The notes: generated by a model from the letters alone, not told the origin. 64,000 nucleotides of DNA from JAHECQ01 sp047638695 (GCA_047638695.1 JBLINY010000001.1:67735-131734), one strand, 5' to 3'. Counted from the first letter of the stretch, positions 27,161 to 36,043 are shown. Program-made: numbers and translations.

Positions 27161-27959
27161 CCGTCAGCGAGTTCACGATCCCGATCGGCTAGCTGCGCTC
27201 GAAGAGGAGCGCGACTTTCTGCTGTCTTCCCTGGATGACCTCGAGGTCGAGCTGGCTGCCGGTGATCTTGATCTCGACGACTACGCACAACTTAAGGACG
27301 ACTACACAGTTCGCGCGGCCGAGACCATCCGCTCTATCGATAATCACAACCGAGAGCTCGATGTCGCAATCTCCGAGACGGAGCGATCGGGGCGGATGCC
27401 GACCCCGAGGCGCAGACTCATGTGGGCTGGCGCCGTTGTTGTGTTTGGCCTGCTGGCCGGGTTCGGTATGGCCAAGGCCGCGGGCGAACGCGGAATCAAC
27501 GGCCAGATCACCGGCTCGATCGACGAGTCTGTGCGCGACCAGGTTCTGCGTTGCCAGCAGCTCGGCACTGATCCGTCGCGGTTGCTCGAATCGCTCACGT
27601 GCTTCGATGAAGTGCTGGTCAGCGACCCTCAGAACGTTACGGCCCTCACCTATCGGGGCTGGTACGTCGTGTTGGCCTCAGGCACCGCTGCGCAGGCCGG
27701 TCAGACCGAAGACGCAGCCGAGCTACTGGCCTCCGGTGAGCGGTTGCTGGCTCAAGCGGCTGACGTCGACCCCGGCTTTCCCGATGCCCGGGCGTTCCGG
27801 GCCATTGTCTTCGAGCGCCAAGGCGAGACGGATCTGGCGTGTGCCGAGCTGGCCGTGCTGGCGGCCGGCGATCCGCCCCCAATGATCACCCAGCTGGTTG
27901 CACCCCTGGCCGAGCGTCTCGCATGTCAATCCGAATTAGCTACGACGCCGCAGGACTAG
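27150..27959 (+). CDS. ccmI: CcmI-like cytochrome c biogenesis TPR protein
   Basis: About 269 residues from ATG 27150; in-frame ATGs at 27135 and 27141 are alternatives. The N-terminal part (LAALEEERDFLLSSLDDLEV, then DDYAQLKDDY) matches the coiled segment of CcmI-type proteins. One TM (LMWAGAVVVFGLLAGFGMAK) precedes a periplasm-like TPR region (NVTALTYRGWYVVLA, then DPGFPDARAFRAIVFERQG). It probably chaperones apocytochrome c. Its stop overlaps the convergent sixA by 4 nt. Confidence 0.82.
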   Translation: MAADRQRVHDPDRLAALEEERDFLLSSLDDLEVELAAGDLDLDDYAQLKDDYTVRAAETIRSIDNHNRELDVAISETERSGRMPTPRRRLMWAGAVVVFGLLAGFGMAKAAGERGINGQITGSIDESVRDQVLRCQQLGTDPSRLLESLTCFDEVLVSDPQNVTALTYRGWYVVLASGTAAQAGQTEDAAELLASGERLLAQAADVDPGFPDARAFRAIVFERQGETDLACAELAVLAAGDPPPMITQLVAPLAERLACQSELATTPQD

Positions 27960-28408
27960 GTAGCCGGGTAGCGGGATGCGGAAGTCCAGCGGGTGCCGTC
28001 ATGGGTCAGCTTCCAGACCGAACCCTTCTCGCAGCCCCGGCCCGTGATCTCGACGCCGGCCTTGGCCAGGGCATCGACAACATCGGGGATGACGTCGCCA
28101 TGAGAACAAACCACCAGGCTCTCGTCGATGAAGGACTCGAGTAAGGCGAGTACGTGATCGACGCGGCTGCCCTCGAACAAATCGGGGTGCTCTTCGACTT
28201 CGAGCCGACAGGCAGTGGCGAGAGGCGCAACGGTCTGAGCACAACGAGTTGCCGGGCTCGAGAGCACCCGGCCGATCGCAGGTGAGGCCAAGAGGTCGGC
28301 GAGCTCGGCCGCTCGTGCATGTCCATCGTCGGTGAGGGGACGATACAGATCATGAGAATCGCCGTTTCGGTGTCCGGCCTGGGCGTGACGAATCAGGAAC
28401 GCGTCCAT
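27956..28408 (-). CDS. sixA: SixA-type phosphohistidine phosphatase (histidine phosphatase superfamily)
   Basis: 150 residues from ATG 28408; a TTG 12 nt upstream is possible. The catalytic RHG motif appears as LIRHAQAG at the N-terminus. RPLTDDGHARAAELADLL, SSPATRCAQTV and VVCSHGDVIPDV supply the other phosphate-pocket residues, including the second His. The small size and lack of a cap domain fit SixA, which dephosphorylates phosphohistidine; the actual substrate is unknown. Confidence 0.83.
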   Translation of the reverse strand: MDAFLIRHAQAGHRNGDSHDLYRPLTDDGHARAAELADLLASPAIGRVLSSPATRCAQTVAPLATACRLEVEEHPDLFEGSRVDHVLALLESFIDESLVVCSHGDVIPDVVDALAKAGVEITGRGCEKGSVWKLTHDGTRWTSASRYPAT

Positions 28409-28511
28409 GGAGAACGACAAATGTACCTCGTCAGGAGAGCGCGATCACCGCGCCAATTTCATTATCGCGGGGAGTGCAACAGACACACGATCGGCCGAGG
28501 GTCCTACCGGG

Positions 28512-29285
28512 TCAGACCGCTGTCCAACCCCCGTCGACGAACAGAACCTGTCCGGTGACGTAACTCGAGGCGTTCGATGCAAGGTACAGGAGCGCGCCGT
28601 CGAGTTCGCCCTCCTGCCCCGGACGACCCATAGGAGCGCCCTCGGTGATGTAACTCATGCCGCCATCGGAGCCGAACATTTCGGAATTCATCTCGGTTTC
28701 GAACCAGCCAGGGGCAATGGCGTTGCAACGCACTCCCTTGCGGGCCCACTGTGATGCCAGTTCGCGAGTGAGGTTGTGCAGGCCTCCTTTTGCCGAGGCG
28801 TAACCCGGTACTTTCAGACGGCCACCTCCGACGGCGCCGAGAATCGAACCGACATTCACGACCGAACCCTCGCGCCCGTTGTCGATCATCCATTTGGCCG
28901 ACTTTCGTGCCAGCTCATAGGGAGCGATCAGGTTGATCTCGAGTTCTTGCCGGTAGCCGTCGATGTCGTCGTCGACTGCGGCGAGCACCCGTGAGATGCC
29001 GGCGTTGTTCACCACGATGTCGATCTGGCCACACTGGAGCAGGGCGGCTTGCACGAGATCGTCGGTGGCTCCCGGGCTGGTCAGGTCGACGGGTACGGCA
29101 ATGGCATCGGGCAACGTCGACGTCAGCCCCTCCAGCCGATCAGCTCGACGGGCGGCTAGGACGACGGTCGCGCCAGCATCGCTGAGCACCTTGGCAAACC
29201 GATTCCCGAGTCCTGAACTGGCGCCGGTGAGGATGGCGACTTTGCCGTCGAGTCGGAACAGATCAACCGAAGGGCTCGTGCTCAT
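28512..29285 (-). CDS. Short-chain dehydrogenase/reductase (SDR)
   Basis: 257 residues from ATG 29285; the longer frame to 29357 overlaps the divergent RidA gene. It has the cofactor site LTGASSGLGNRFA, the structural NNAG in VVNNAGISR, an active-site Ser in NVGSILG and YASAKGG as YxxxK. The C-terminal SSYVTGQVLFVDGGW is typical of classical SDRs. The substrate is unknown. Confidence 0.88.
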   Translation of the reverse strand: MSTSPSVDLFRLDGKVAILTGASSGLGNRFAKVLSDAGATVVLAARRADRLEGLTSTLPDAIAVPVDLTSPGATDDLVQAALLQCGQIDIVVNNAGISRVLAAVDDDIDGYRQELEINLIAPYELARKSAKWMIDNGREGSVVNVGSILGAVGGGRLKVPGYASAKGGLHNLTRELASQWARKGVRCNAIAPGWFETEMNSEMFGSDGGMSYITEGAPMGRPGQEGELDGALLYLASNASSYVTGQVLFVDGGWTAV

Positions 29286-29310
29286 GTATGCATCGTGCCA
29301 CCATCGGACG

Positions 29311-29700
29311 ATGCGACGCGAACTCAGGCCGGACGATCTTGCACCACCCGCCGCCAACTACGCCCATGCGGTGCTGTCCAGTGACGTCCAGCGGATGCTC
29401 CACACGTCTGGCGTTGTACCAACTCGCCCCGACGGAACCATTCCGGAGACGATTGCCGAGCAGGCCGAAGTGATTTGGCAGACCCTGTCCACCCTGCTTG
29501 TCGATGCCGAAATGGGACCCGAGAACATTGTGTCCGTCACTACCTATGTCGTGGTCGACCACATGTCTGGACTGACTGAGGTCATGGCCGCACGCGATCG
29601 AGTGCTCGGCGGTCACAGGGCCGCCTCGACGTTGGTGACGGTGCCGGCACTTGCCAACGCCGACTGGTTGATGGAGATCAGCGTGGTTGCAACCGGGTGA
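29311..29700 (+). CDS. RidA/YjgF/Rid family protein
   Basis: 129 residues from ATG 29311. The Rid fold is recognisable from ANYAHAVLSSDVQRMLHTSG, VIWQTLSTLL, IVSVTTYVVVDHMSG and the closing LANADWLMEISVVA. Archetypal RidA deaminates reactive enamine/imine intermediates. The usual catalytic Arg in the RA/CxxV-type motif is not clearly seen (HRAASTLVTVPAL is the equivalent region, with Arg), so deaminase activity is likely but not certain. Confidence 0.82.
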   Translation: MRRELRPDDLAPPAANYAHAVLSSDVQRMLHTSGVVPTRPDGTIPETIAEQAEVIWQTLSTLLVDAEMGPENIVSVTTYVVVDHMSGLTEVMAARDRVLGGHRAASTLVTVPALANADWLMEISVVATG

Positions 29701-29718
29701 ACGGGTGCCCGGTCGGTT

Positions 29719-30918
29719 TCAACAACTGCCGGTAGATGGTCGATCAGGGATCGAGGGGTCAACCACCTCGATATGCACGTGGCCCCATGAGGGTTCGGCC
29801 GTGAACTCGTCGATCTGAGATCTGAACGGAAACACGGTGGCTGCGGGCGCAACCACGGTGATTCCGGCCTCTACCCGATCACCGGGCGCTACCTGAACCC
29901 CACTGATGTGGAGGACCTTCACTTCCCAACCGGGGTGAGCATCGGGTTCGATGACCACGTAGTCGTCGCGGTGTTGGCAGTAAAGGATGTAGCCGCCGGA
30001 GCGAAGCACGGTACCCGTGACCGGCGAGCGGATGTCGAGGTATGGGTGCACGGCGATATCGGCCGCAGATCGGCGAGCTGTCCCACGGCCGCGGCTGTCC
30101 ATGGTGCGGACCGGTGTCTCGATGTCGACCGGCATCTGCTGCTGAGCACCATCGTGGCCGGACTGGTGGAACCCGATGTAGGCAACGGCGGCCGATGGGT
30201 GGGTCAGAGTGACGGGACCGACGGTCGCGAAGGGCACCCAATTCTGGAGTTGGTACGTCTGAGGCGAGGTGGACGAGACGCTCTGGGAGCAGGGTCGCCC
30301 GCCAACACCGTCGGATGGAAGGGGGTGAGCGTCGACGAACTCGGCCGAGAACGAGAAGTCGAGCATCAGCCGAGTGCGGTCGATCTCGCCCGTTGCTAGG
30401 CGAGTTCGCCAATACTGCAGGCCATCGGCATCGGGCACACGGTCGAGCACGTTTCGATAGACGAGTTCGATGAACTGGTCGTCGTTGAGTTGACCGTAGG
30501 ACGCTGCAAACTCGGGGCTATCGGTGAAGAACGCAGCGATCGCCCGCAGTCCCCGGCACCTCTCGTACTGGTCGATCCAGAACATCGCCCCCGCCGGGTC
30601 GGGCCGACGATCGAAATAGGCCCAGTAGAGGCGGAATACTCGAGCGTGGGCATCGGTGAGTTCGTCGAGGTGAGCGATGTGGTCGAAGTCGGCCCTTGTG
30701 TCGTTGGCCGCCGCTGTCTCGTTGGCTGCCGCTGTCTCGTTGGCTACCGCTGTGTCGTCGGCTGCCGCGACTGGCCCAACAGAGGCAAGTGACGTCGCCA
30801 GGGCGGTGGCGACGAGGACGATGACGAGTAGCGCGGCGAGCTTTGACCGGACGTAGGTGGCGGACGTCGTTGGTTGGTAGAGCTCACGTTTTGGAAGCTC
30901 CCGACTCAGGAAGCTCAT
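29719..30918 (-). CDS. Secreted protein with DUF4214 and C-terminal M23-like peptidase domain
   Basis: 399 residues from ATG 30918, whose AUG overlaps the upstream gene stop (ATGA). A signal segment (AALLVIVLVATALATSLASV) is followed by an (ANETAA)n repeat. DUF4214 lies at about 100-200 (RLYWAYFDRRPDPAGAMFWI, then YRNVLDRVPDADGLQYWRTR). The LytM/M23-like domain has HPYLD (HxxxD) and HVHIEV (HxH) zinc-ligand motifs. It is probably an extracellular cell-wall hydrolase or binding protein. Confidence 0.78.
   Translation of the reverse strand: MSFLSRELPKRELYQPTTSATYVRSKLAALLVIVLVATALATSLASVGPVAAADDTAVANETAAANETAAANDTRADFDHIAHLDELTDAHARVFRLYWAYFDRRPDPAGAMFWIDQYERCRGLRAIAAFFTDSPEFAASYGQLNDDQFIELVYRNVLDRVPDADGLQYWRTRLATGEIDRTRLMLDFSFSAEFVDAHPLPSDGVGGRPCSQSVSSTSPQTYQLQNWVPFATVGPVTLTHPSAAVAYIGFHQSGHDGAQQQMPVDIETPVRTMDSRGRGTARRSAADIAVHPYLDIRSPVTGTVLRSGGYILYCQHRDDYVVIEPDAHPGWEVKVLHISGVQVAPGDRVEAGITVVAPAATVFPFRSQIDEFTAEPSWGHVHIEVVDPSIPDRPSTGSC
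30703..30775 (-). repeat. 18-bp in-frame repeat encoding (ANETAA)n
   Basis: About four copies of an 18-bp unit (plus strand TCGTTGGCTGCCGCTGTC with single-base variants) encode ANETAA-type repeats just after the signal peptide of the DUF4214/M23 protein, forming a flexible linker. Confidence 0.85.
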
Positions 30919-31214
30919 CGGCGACTCTTTCGATTGTTCCAACAGCCCCGGTGCCAATGCCGGCGTAGGTCCGGATCGTCGGGGGGCACGGCGACAAGAT
31001 GGCCCTGTCCCTTTGGGATGTCCTGTCGGCAGCCCGGACAAAGATAGGCCTTGGTGGCTTCGTAGGGCTGCACGAAGCGAGTGGTGCTCTCGGGGTGGTC
31101 TGACGGGTCAGGAAGAGTTTTTTGGCCCTTTTTCTTCGGCCTCCGGGCAGACGAGCGGCCTTCTTTACCCTGCTCGGAGCGGCGTTGTTCTGAGGCCCGC
31201 CGTCGAGCAACCAT
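30915..31214 (-). CDS. Small basic zinc-ribbon-like protein, unknown function
   Basis: 99 residues with a highly basic N-terminus (MVARRRASEQRRSEQGKEGR) and the Cys/His signature YLCPGCRQDIPKGQGHLV, followed by RRHWHRGCW. Similar short CPGC...HW-H--CW proteins are widespread in Actinobacteria, usually left as hypothetical. The CPGC plus HxxCW layout suggests one bound zinc. It overlaps genes on both sides by ATGA, placing it in one operon with the DUF4214/M23 gene. Confidence 0.78.
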   Translation of the reverse strand: MVARRRASEQRRSEQGKEGRSSARRPKKKGQKTLPDPSDHPESTTRFVQPYEATKAYLCPGCRQDIPKGQGHLVAVPPDDPDLRRHWHRGCWNNRKSRR

Positions 31215-31324
31215 CAGCCCAGTAGAGCCCAGCCGAGCAGACCTACGGCGGCCAAGCTGCCGGCCGCGACGAAGACATAGTCGAACCTTGTTCGCTTGTA
31301 GCTACGTCTCGGATCAAATCCCAC
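31214..31324 (-). CDS. 36-residue single-TM protein
   Basis: GTG 31324 gives a 36-codon frame: FDPRRSYKRTRFDYVFVAA, then a TM helix ending LLGWALLG. The stop overlaps the next ATG (ATGA), as in the other two genes of this run. Similar very short FDPRRxY...DYxFVAA proteins recur in actinobacterial genomes as far as I recall. The function is unknown. The frame stays open to 31447, but that part overlaps the divergent cytochrome gene. Confidence 0.55.
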   Translation of the reverse strand: MGFDPRRSYKRTRFDYVFVAAGSLAAVGLLGWALLG

Positions 31325-31346
31325 AGCAACAGTATGGTTTGAACCT

Positions 31347-31718
31347 ATGACGATGACGCCTACTTGGCTTCCCGTTGGGTTGGCTTTCGCCCTTCTCGCG
31401 CTGGGTGGTTGCGCCGGTAATGCCACTGGCGCTCCCGAAGTCGCCAATGGCGACCCGGTGTTGATCGAAGGCCGCGATCTTTACATTCGAACCTGCGCCC
31501 AGTGTCATGGGCCAGCGGGCGGAGGTGGGCGGGGCCTGCCCCTAAATGAGGGGCGGGTGGTTGAGAAGTACCCGCAGATCGAGGATCAGATCGCCGTCGT
31601 TGCCGAGGGCCGCAACAACATGCCGGCCTTTGCCGGAAGGTTCACCGATTCTCAGATCGGGGCGGTGGTTCGGTACACCCGTGAGATTCTCTCGGACGAG
31701 CAGGCCTTGTCGAACTAG
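31347..31718 (+). CDS. Cytochrome c lipoprotein (monoheme)
   Basis: 123 residues. The signal peptide ends in a lipobox (LALGGC), so it is probably anchored outside the membrane. The heme site is CAQCHGP, with the distal Met in NNMPAFAGRFTD. The fold is class I cytochrome c (final helix QIGAVVRYTREIL). It is a plausible client of the System I maturation operon 4 kb away. The 3' end overlaps the convergent DUF2510 gene by 4 nt. Confidence 0.9.
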   Translation: MTMTPTWLPVGLAFALLALGGCAGNATGAPEVANGDPVLIEGRDLYIRTCAQCHGPAGGGGRGLPLNEGRVVEKYPQIEDQIAVVAEGRNNMPAFAGRFTDSQIGAVVRYTREILSDEQALSN

Positions 31719-31933
31719 GCGAGACTGGCGAAGTGGTCGGCGCTGATCCCGACATCGGCGTCGGTTGAGACGCCGAGCAGCGAGATAAGCAAAGGTTCGA
31801 TGGGTCCGAGGTAGTCCTCGAGGCGAGGAGCGGGACGCAGCATCGCGGTCCACGAGGCGCCGTTCCAGAAGCGCTCACAGCTGGGGTCGCCCTCATCGAG
31901 GTACCAACCGGGGAACTTCAGTGTGTCGTTCAC
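31715..31933 (-). CDS. DUF2510-containing small protein
   Basis: 72 residues. The N-terminal half is the DUF2510 motif, FPGWYLDEGDPSCERFWNGA followed by SWT; the rest (LEDYLGPIEPLLISLLGV) is of unknown fold. DUF2510 proteins are common in Actinobacteria and unassigned. Between this gene and 32071 there are about 140 nt with no feature I can support. Confidence 0.75.
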   Translation of the reverse strand: MNDTLKFPGWYLDEGDPSCERFWNGASWTAMLRPAPRLEDYLGPIEPLLISLLGVSTDADVGISADHFASLA

Positions 31934-32070
31934 AGCCCCAATGTCGACCGTTGATCGCTGAAAGTTGAGGGCAGCTGGCGAATTGGGGCAGGTTTGCCCA
32001 GCTGAGAGGGACTGGACCTAGACCAGCATTGATCAAGACAGCATCGAGTAGTGCGGGTCGCCCCACCGCG

Positions 32071-32436
32071 TTAGGTCGGTGGCGTAATCTCCCAGCCTGC
32101 CTCGAGCTCTTCCAAGGTGCGGTTGAGCCAGGCCGATCGGCCCAGCCGTCCGGGTGCTTCGATAACGATCGCCCCCTTTGGCGCCTCAGCAGCAAGGGAT
32201 CGGAGCAGTGGGAGGAGTTCTCGGCTCATATAGGCGTCGCTGACCAGACCATCGGAAACGAGCCCCTCGAGCTCATCAAAGTCGGCGGGCTGAATGGTTG
32301 GCACCTCGGTACGACGCAAGTCGAGCAGGGGCCCGGCCGACCGGAGGTCGGTGCCGTGGCGTTGCACATACCGAGCCAGAACCTGGGTGCCAAAGGCAAC
32401 CGCGAGCACCGCGACGATCACTGCAGCGACGATCAT
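32071..32436 (-). CDS. Hypothetical membrane-anchored protein downstream of DUF4129
   Basis: 121 residues with an N-terminal TM (IVAAVIVAVLAVAFGTQVLA) and a soluble remainder (PADFDELEGLVSDGLVSDAY). It is coupled to the DUF4129 gene by a 4-nt overlap. No family was recognised. It is likely part of the same MoxR-DUF58-DUF4129 envelope system. Confidence 0.7.
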   Translation of the reverse strand: MIVAAVIVAVLAVAFGTQVLARYVQRHGTDLRSAGPLLDLRRTEVPTIQPADFDELEGLVSDGLVSDAYMSRELLPLLRSLAAEAPKGAIVIEAPGRLGRSAWLNRTLEELEAGWEITPPT

Positions 32437-33692
32437 GCCGACGTCCCCTGGGTCTCGTCGCCGGTCTGGGGGCGGGGAGCGTCGGCGATCTGGGCTCGGA
32501 GTGATTCGAGCGCCTGCCGGGCCTCGTCTCGCATCGTTTCCGGCACCGGTTTTTCCGAGAAGCGTGCTCGTTCGAACAAACCGGTGAGCAGATGGAGCGA
32601 GCCGCCATCTCCGAGTACGGGCAGAGCCCGACTCATGTACTCGTGGGCCGTCTCACTCTCCATGCGCTGGATGCCAAGAGCGGCAAACTGTTGCTCGACT
32701 TTGGCATAGGCGTAGCGAATTGCTCGACCGGGGTCGGGCTCGCTTTCGAGGTCACCAACGAGGTCGTCGAGCAACGTTTGGGTTGCCTCGATGTCGAGCC
32801 CGACGTCCTCGACCTCGGCCGTGTCGGGAAGCGACAGCGAGAATCGAGAGTCGTCGAGATCTAGTTCGATGTCATCTTGCTCGAGCAGGATCTGCTGGCG
32901 ATGAAAGGCACCGTAGAGCAGACCGAGAACTCCAGCGGCGACGAACATGCCGATGAGCGTGGCCAAGGACCCCGACAGGGCTTCGGTGTCAAACGCTGGC
33001 GGTAGCTCGTCGACCGAGGAGGAGGCGCCGGACGGGGTCGACTCGCCTAAGCCTTCGGTGACGTCCTCCCTGTTCTGAGCTCCGGCTGCCACGGTCGCGA
33101 CCACCACGACGGCGACAACGGTGCCAAGGGCGGCCGCCGCGATCGGTGGGACATCGACGCGCTCAGTGATGAGCTCGAAAGCCCGAGTTGCGTAGAGCGG
33201 GGCTGAGACTGCAGCAATGGCGAGGGGAACCCAAATCAGTCCGGGACTTGTTTCGACAATGGCCCGAATAGTGAGGGCAACGATGGCGATGACAACGATG
33301 GCAAGCCCTCCACCAAGCGATGTTCGCAGCAGCAGACCGGCGCCGAGTCGAGTTGGCTTGCGAGCATCAAGGGAGAACCGTGCTGTTTCGTGCACCACGA
33401 CAATGGTGATGGCGAGGATCGCGGCCCTCGGTAGGAGGAGTTCGTCGCCGACAAAGATCGAGCCGATGGCCACCATCAGAATGCCGAGGTACAAGCCGGG
33501 GACCCAACCAATGGTGAGGGTTGTGCCCAGGAAGAGCGCGCCGAGCGTGATGATGACCAGCCCCGAGTTCTCCGAGGCCACACCGGATAGGGCCGTACCA
33601 AGAAGCAAGGCAGCCATCGAGATCATGGCCGCCACGGTGGCCAACACAGCCAGTTGACGGGTGGCAGAAGTGCTGACGTCAGTGGTGCTCAT
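32433..33692 (-). CDS. Membrane protein with C-terminal DUF4129
   Basis: 419 residues with about seven hydrophobic helices in the first 200 residues (e.g. LAVLATVAAMISMAALLLGT), a further TM around 265-285 and a cytosolic DUF4129 domain (SETAHEYMSRALPVLGDGGS, then FSEKPVPETMRDEAR). DUF4129 proteins accompany MoxR and DUF58 genes and transglutaminases. The transglutaminase is absent here. Coupled to the DUF58 gene by 4 nt. Confidence 0.8.
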   Translation of the reverse strand: MSTTDVSTSATRQLAVLATVAAMISMAALLLGTALSGVASENSGLVIITLGALFLGTTLTIGWVPGLYLGILMVAIGSIFVGDELLLPRAAILAITIVVVHETARFSLDARKPTRLGAGLLLRTSLGGGLAIVVIAIVALTIRAIVETSPGLIWVPLAIAAVSAPLYATRAFELITERVDVPPIAAAALGTVVAVVVVATVAAGAQNREDVTEGLGESTPSGASSSVDELPPAFDTEALSGSLATLIGMFVAAGVLGLLYGAFHRQQILLEQDDIELDLDDSRFSLSLPDTAEVEDVGLDIEATQTLLDDLVGDLESEPDPGRAIRYAYAKVEQQFAALGIQRMESETAHEYMSRALPVLGDGGSLHLLTGLFERARFSEKPVPETMRDEARQALESLRAQIADAPRPQTGDETQGTSA

Positions 33693-34945
33693 CGGAAAGC
33701 CGCCGGACGTCGTTCGAGCGCAGCAATCGGAAGTTCGAGCGGATCATCGGGTTTCCACTCGACAACGGCAACCCCTCGCTCTGACATTGCCTTGCGTTCG
33801 GCCGCTCGTTGCAGCCGCCAGAGCCGGGCTGCAAGTTCGGCGTTCTTGCCCTTCACTCGTAGATGGGCATCTGGGCTGCACTCGAGAACCACGACTTCGT
33901 GGCCACGGCTTCGCAGCTCGATGGGTAGCTGGGCTGCGTCTTTGTCGATGAGCCCGCTGATGAAGACAATGAGCGTGCCCGAATCGAGTTCGTGTAGCGG
34001 CAGCTGGTGAACTTCGTGGGCCCGTAGGCCGGGCTCGACCTGGGTGTCGAGCAGGGCGTCGATGAGCCGAGCCTGATGGAGTCGGCCGAGCCGTGGCCGG
34101 TACCACCGAATGTTCCGACCGACATCAAGCAGCCCAACCCGATCGTGTTGACCGAGGTTGCTTTCGGCCAGGCCGAGGGCGGCCCGAACGGCTCGTTGTA
34201 CCAGGCGATCGCCAAGTGGGCCGAGGTCGCGAAAGCTATCGAGAAGTAGTACAAGGTCGCCGGATCGATCGGGGTGACGGACCGTGACCCACGGCTCACC
34301 CTTTCTTGCCGTGACCCGCCAGTTGATGGAGCGCTGCGGATCGCCCTTGCGGTAAGGACGGATTTCCGCGAAATCCGAACCTTCGCCATGACTGCGACTG
34401 CGGTGATTTCCGGCCCGAGCACGCAGTCGGCTGGGTGCGAGCACGGTACGGCGGGCGCCACTACCGGGATGAACCCGAATGGGATCCGATGGGCGATGTA
34501 CGCGCGAGGAGACGAAGAAGCCGAGACGGTCGCGGGCAGTGGCATTGACCCGACCCGGTCGGCTCACTCCCCAGCGGTTGGCAGTAACCGGCACCTTCAC
34601 TTTCACCAGTTGCCCCGGCTTGATGGTGATGATCGTTCGTGAGGTGCCCTGGATCGGGACCAGATCAGGCGGCAGATCGAGGTCGAGTTGCAGCCAAGGA
34701 ATGCCAACCTTGGAGCCAGCATGGATGATGAGGTCGATCTCGTCGCCTTCAACGACTCGCTGCGGCACCTCCAGCTCGATCTCGAGGTCGGGCCACCGAT
34801 GGAGCGCGGCCCCGATGATGGCCAGCGCGACCAGCGGACTGATCAAGAGGGCGAGAAAGGGAAACCCAGCGATCACGGACATCAACAGTCCGGCGCAGGC
34901 GAGGCCAACGACGACGAGATAGCGGGGAGTGACCTGCCGGTTCAA
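33689..34945 (-). CDS. DUF58 domain protein
   Basis: 418 residues from TTG 34945, which overlaps the MoxR stop (TTGA); a longer start at 35008 would overlap MoxR by about 67 nt. Two N-terminal TM helices (YLVVVGLACAGLLMSVIAGF, then LALLISPLVALAII) and a beta-rich region lead to the DUF58 core (EGSDFAEIRPYRKGDPQRSI, then NWRVTARKGEPWV) and a vWA-like part (LVLLLDSFRDLG). The usual partner of MoxR ATPases in envelope-related complexes. Confidence 0.88.
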   Translation of the reverse strand: MNRQVTPRYLVVVGLACAGLLMSVIAGFPFLALLISPLVALAIIGAALHRWPDLEIELEVPQRVVEGDEIDLIIHAGSKVGIPWLQLDLDLPPDLVPIQGTSRTIITIKPGQLVKVKVPVTANRWGVSRPGRVNATARDRLGFFVSSRVHRPSDPIRVHPGSGARRTVLAPSRLRARAGNHRSRSHGEGSDFAEIRPYRKGDPQRSINWRVTARKGEPWVTVRHPDRSGDLVLLLDSFRDLGPLGDRLVQRAVRAALGLAESNLGQHDRVGLLDVGRNIRWYRPRLGRLHQARLIDALLDTQVEPGLRAHEVHQLPLHELDSGTLIVFISGLIDKDAAQLPIELRSRGHEVVVLECSPDAHLRVKGKNAELAARLWRLQRAAERKAMSERGVAVVEWKPDDPLELPIAALERRPAAFR

Positions 34946-35931
34946 GCTCCGGACGCCGCTCGGTCGGCATCGGTGAGCGACGCCGGTGTCGGTACCTTCT
35001 CGACGCATTCGCTCACGACGTTGTCTTCGCGGACGCCGCGAACCCATGCTTCGGTGCGCAGAACCAGGCGATGGGCCAGCGTTGGTATGGCGAGAGACTT
35101 CACATCGTCGGGTGTCACGAAGTTGCGCCCGGCCAGAGCGGCCTTCGCTCGTGAGACTTTGAGCAACGCCAGCCCGCCTCGCGGGCTGGAGCCAACCTCA
35201 AGGTTGTCGTGCTCGCGGGTGGCCTCGATGATGTTGACGACGTAGTCAACGATGTCGGTACTGGCTTCGACTGTCTCGACGGCCACCTGCATGGCCCGCA
35301 CGCCATCGGCGTTGGTGATGGGCAGCAGCATTGGCTGGTCGGTACCTCGGTCGAGGCGTCGACGGAGGAGGTCACGTTCGGCTTCCGGACCGGGGTAGCC
35401 GATGCCGGTGCGGAGCAGGAAGCGGTCGAGCTGGGCCTCGGGTAGCGGATAGGTGCCCTCGGTCTCGATCGGGTTCTGCGTCGCCAACAGGAAGTAAGGC
35501 TTGGGAAGAGGGTGCGATTCACCGTCGACGGTGACTTGGCGTTCTTCCATGGCCTCGAGTGCGGCGGCCTGCGTCTTCGAGGGCGCCCGGTTGATCTCGT
35601 CACCTAGTACCAGATTGGCGAACAGCGGGCCGGGAACGAACCGGGCCGTACCGTTCGGCGCTGGCATCAGCGAGCCGGTGAGATCGCTGGGGATGAGGTC
35701 GGGGGTGAACTGGACGCGGCTGAAGTCGAGACCCGTCACCGTCGCCATCGATCGGGCGATGAGGGTTTTGGCAACACCGGGGACGTCTTCGAGCAGCACA
35801 TGTCCGTCGGCGAGAAGGCCGGCCATAATCAGTTCGAGCGTTGTCCGTTTGCCGACAACGGCCTTCTCGATCTCATCGAGAACTGCACCGGCCTGGGAGG
35901 CCACGTCGTTGATTGTCAGCTGCTCACTCAC
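34942..35931 (-). CDS. MoxR-type AAA+ ATPase
   Basis: 329 residues from GTG 35931, with GAGGAG about 9 nt upstream. The nucleotide site is LLEDVPGVAKTLIARS (GVAKT in place of GxGKT, usual for MoxR). Walker B is LVLGDEINRAPSKTQ, sensor 1 is LLATQNPIETEGTYPLPEAQ and the arginine finger region is LDRFLLR. It probably acts as a chaperone for the DUF58 partner. It is divergent from NRPS1, with 112 nt between starts. Confidence 0.92.
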   Translation of the reverse strand: MSEQLTINDVASQAGAVLDEIEKAVVGKRTTLELIMAGLLADGHVLLEDVPGVAKTLIARSMATVTGLDFSRVQFTPDLIPSDLTGSLMPAPNGTARFVPGPLFANLVLGDEINRAPSKTQAAALEAMEERQVTVDGESHPLPKPYFLLATQNPIETEGTYPLPEAQLDRFLLRTGIGYPGPEAERDLLRRRLDRGTDQPMLLPITNADGVRAMQVAVETVEASTDIVDYVVNIIEATREHDNLEVGSSPRGGLALLKVSRAKAALAGRNFVTPDDVKSLAIPTLAHRLVLRTEAWVRGVREDNVVSECVEKVPTPASLTDADRAASGA

Positions 35932-36043
35932 GAAGTGCGCTCCTCGGGGTCGCCGGCTGCCATCTCTCAACGGTCCGGAGCAGTCAAGATACCCTCGGGG
36001 CGGGTGCGTCCAAAGTGGTAGCTGGCAGCGAAGAAGACGACGA

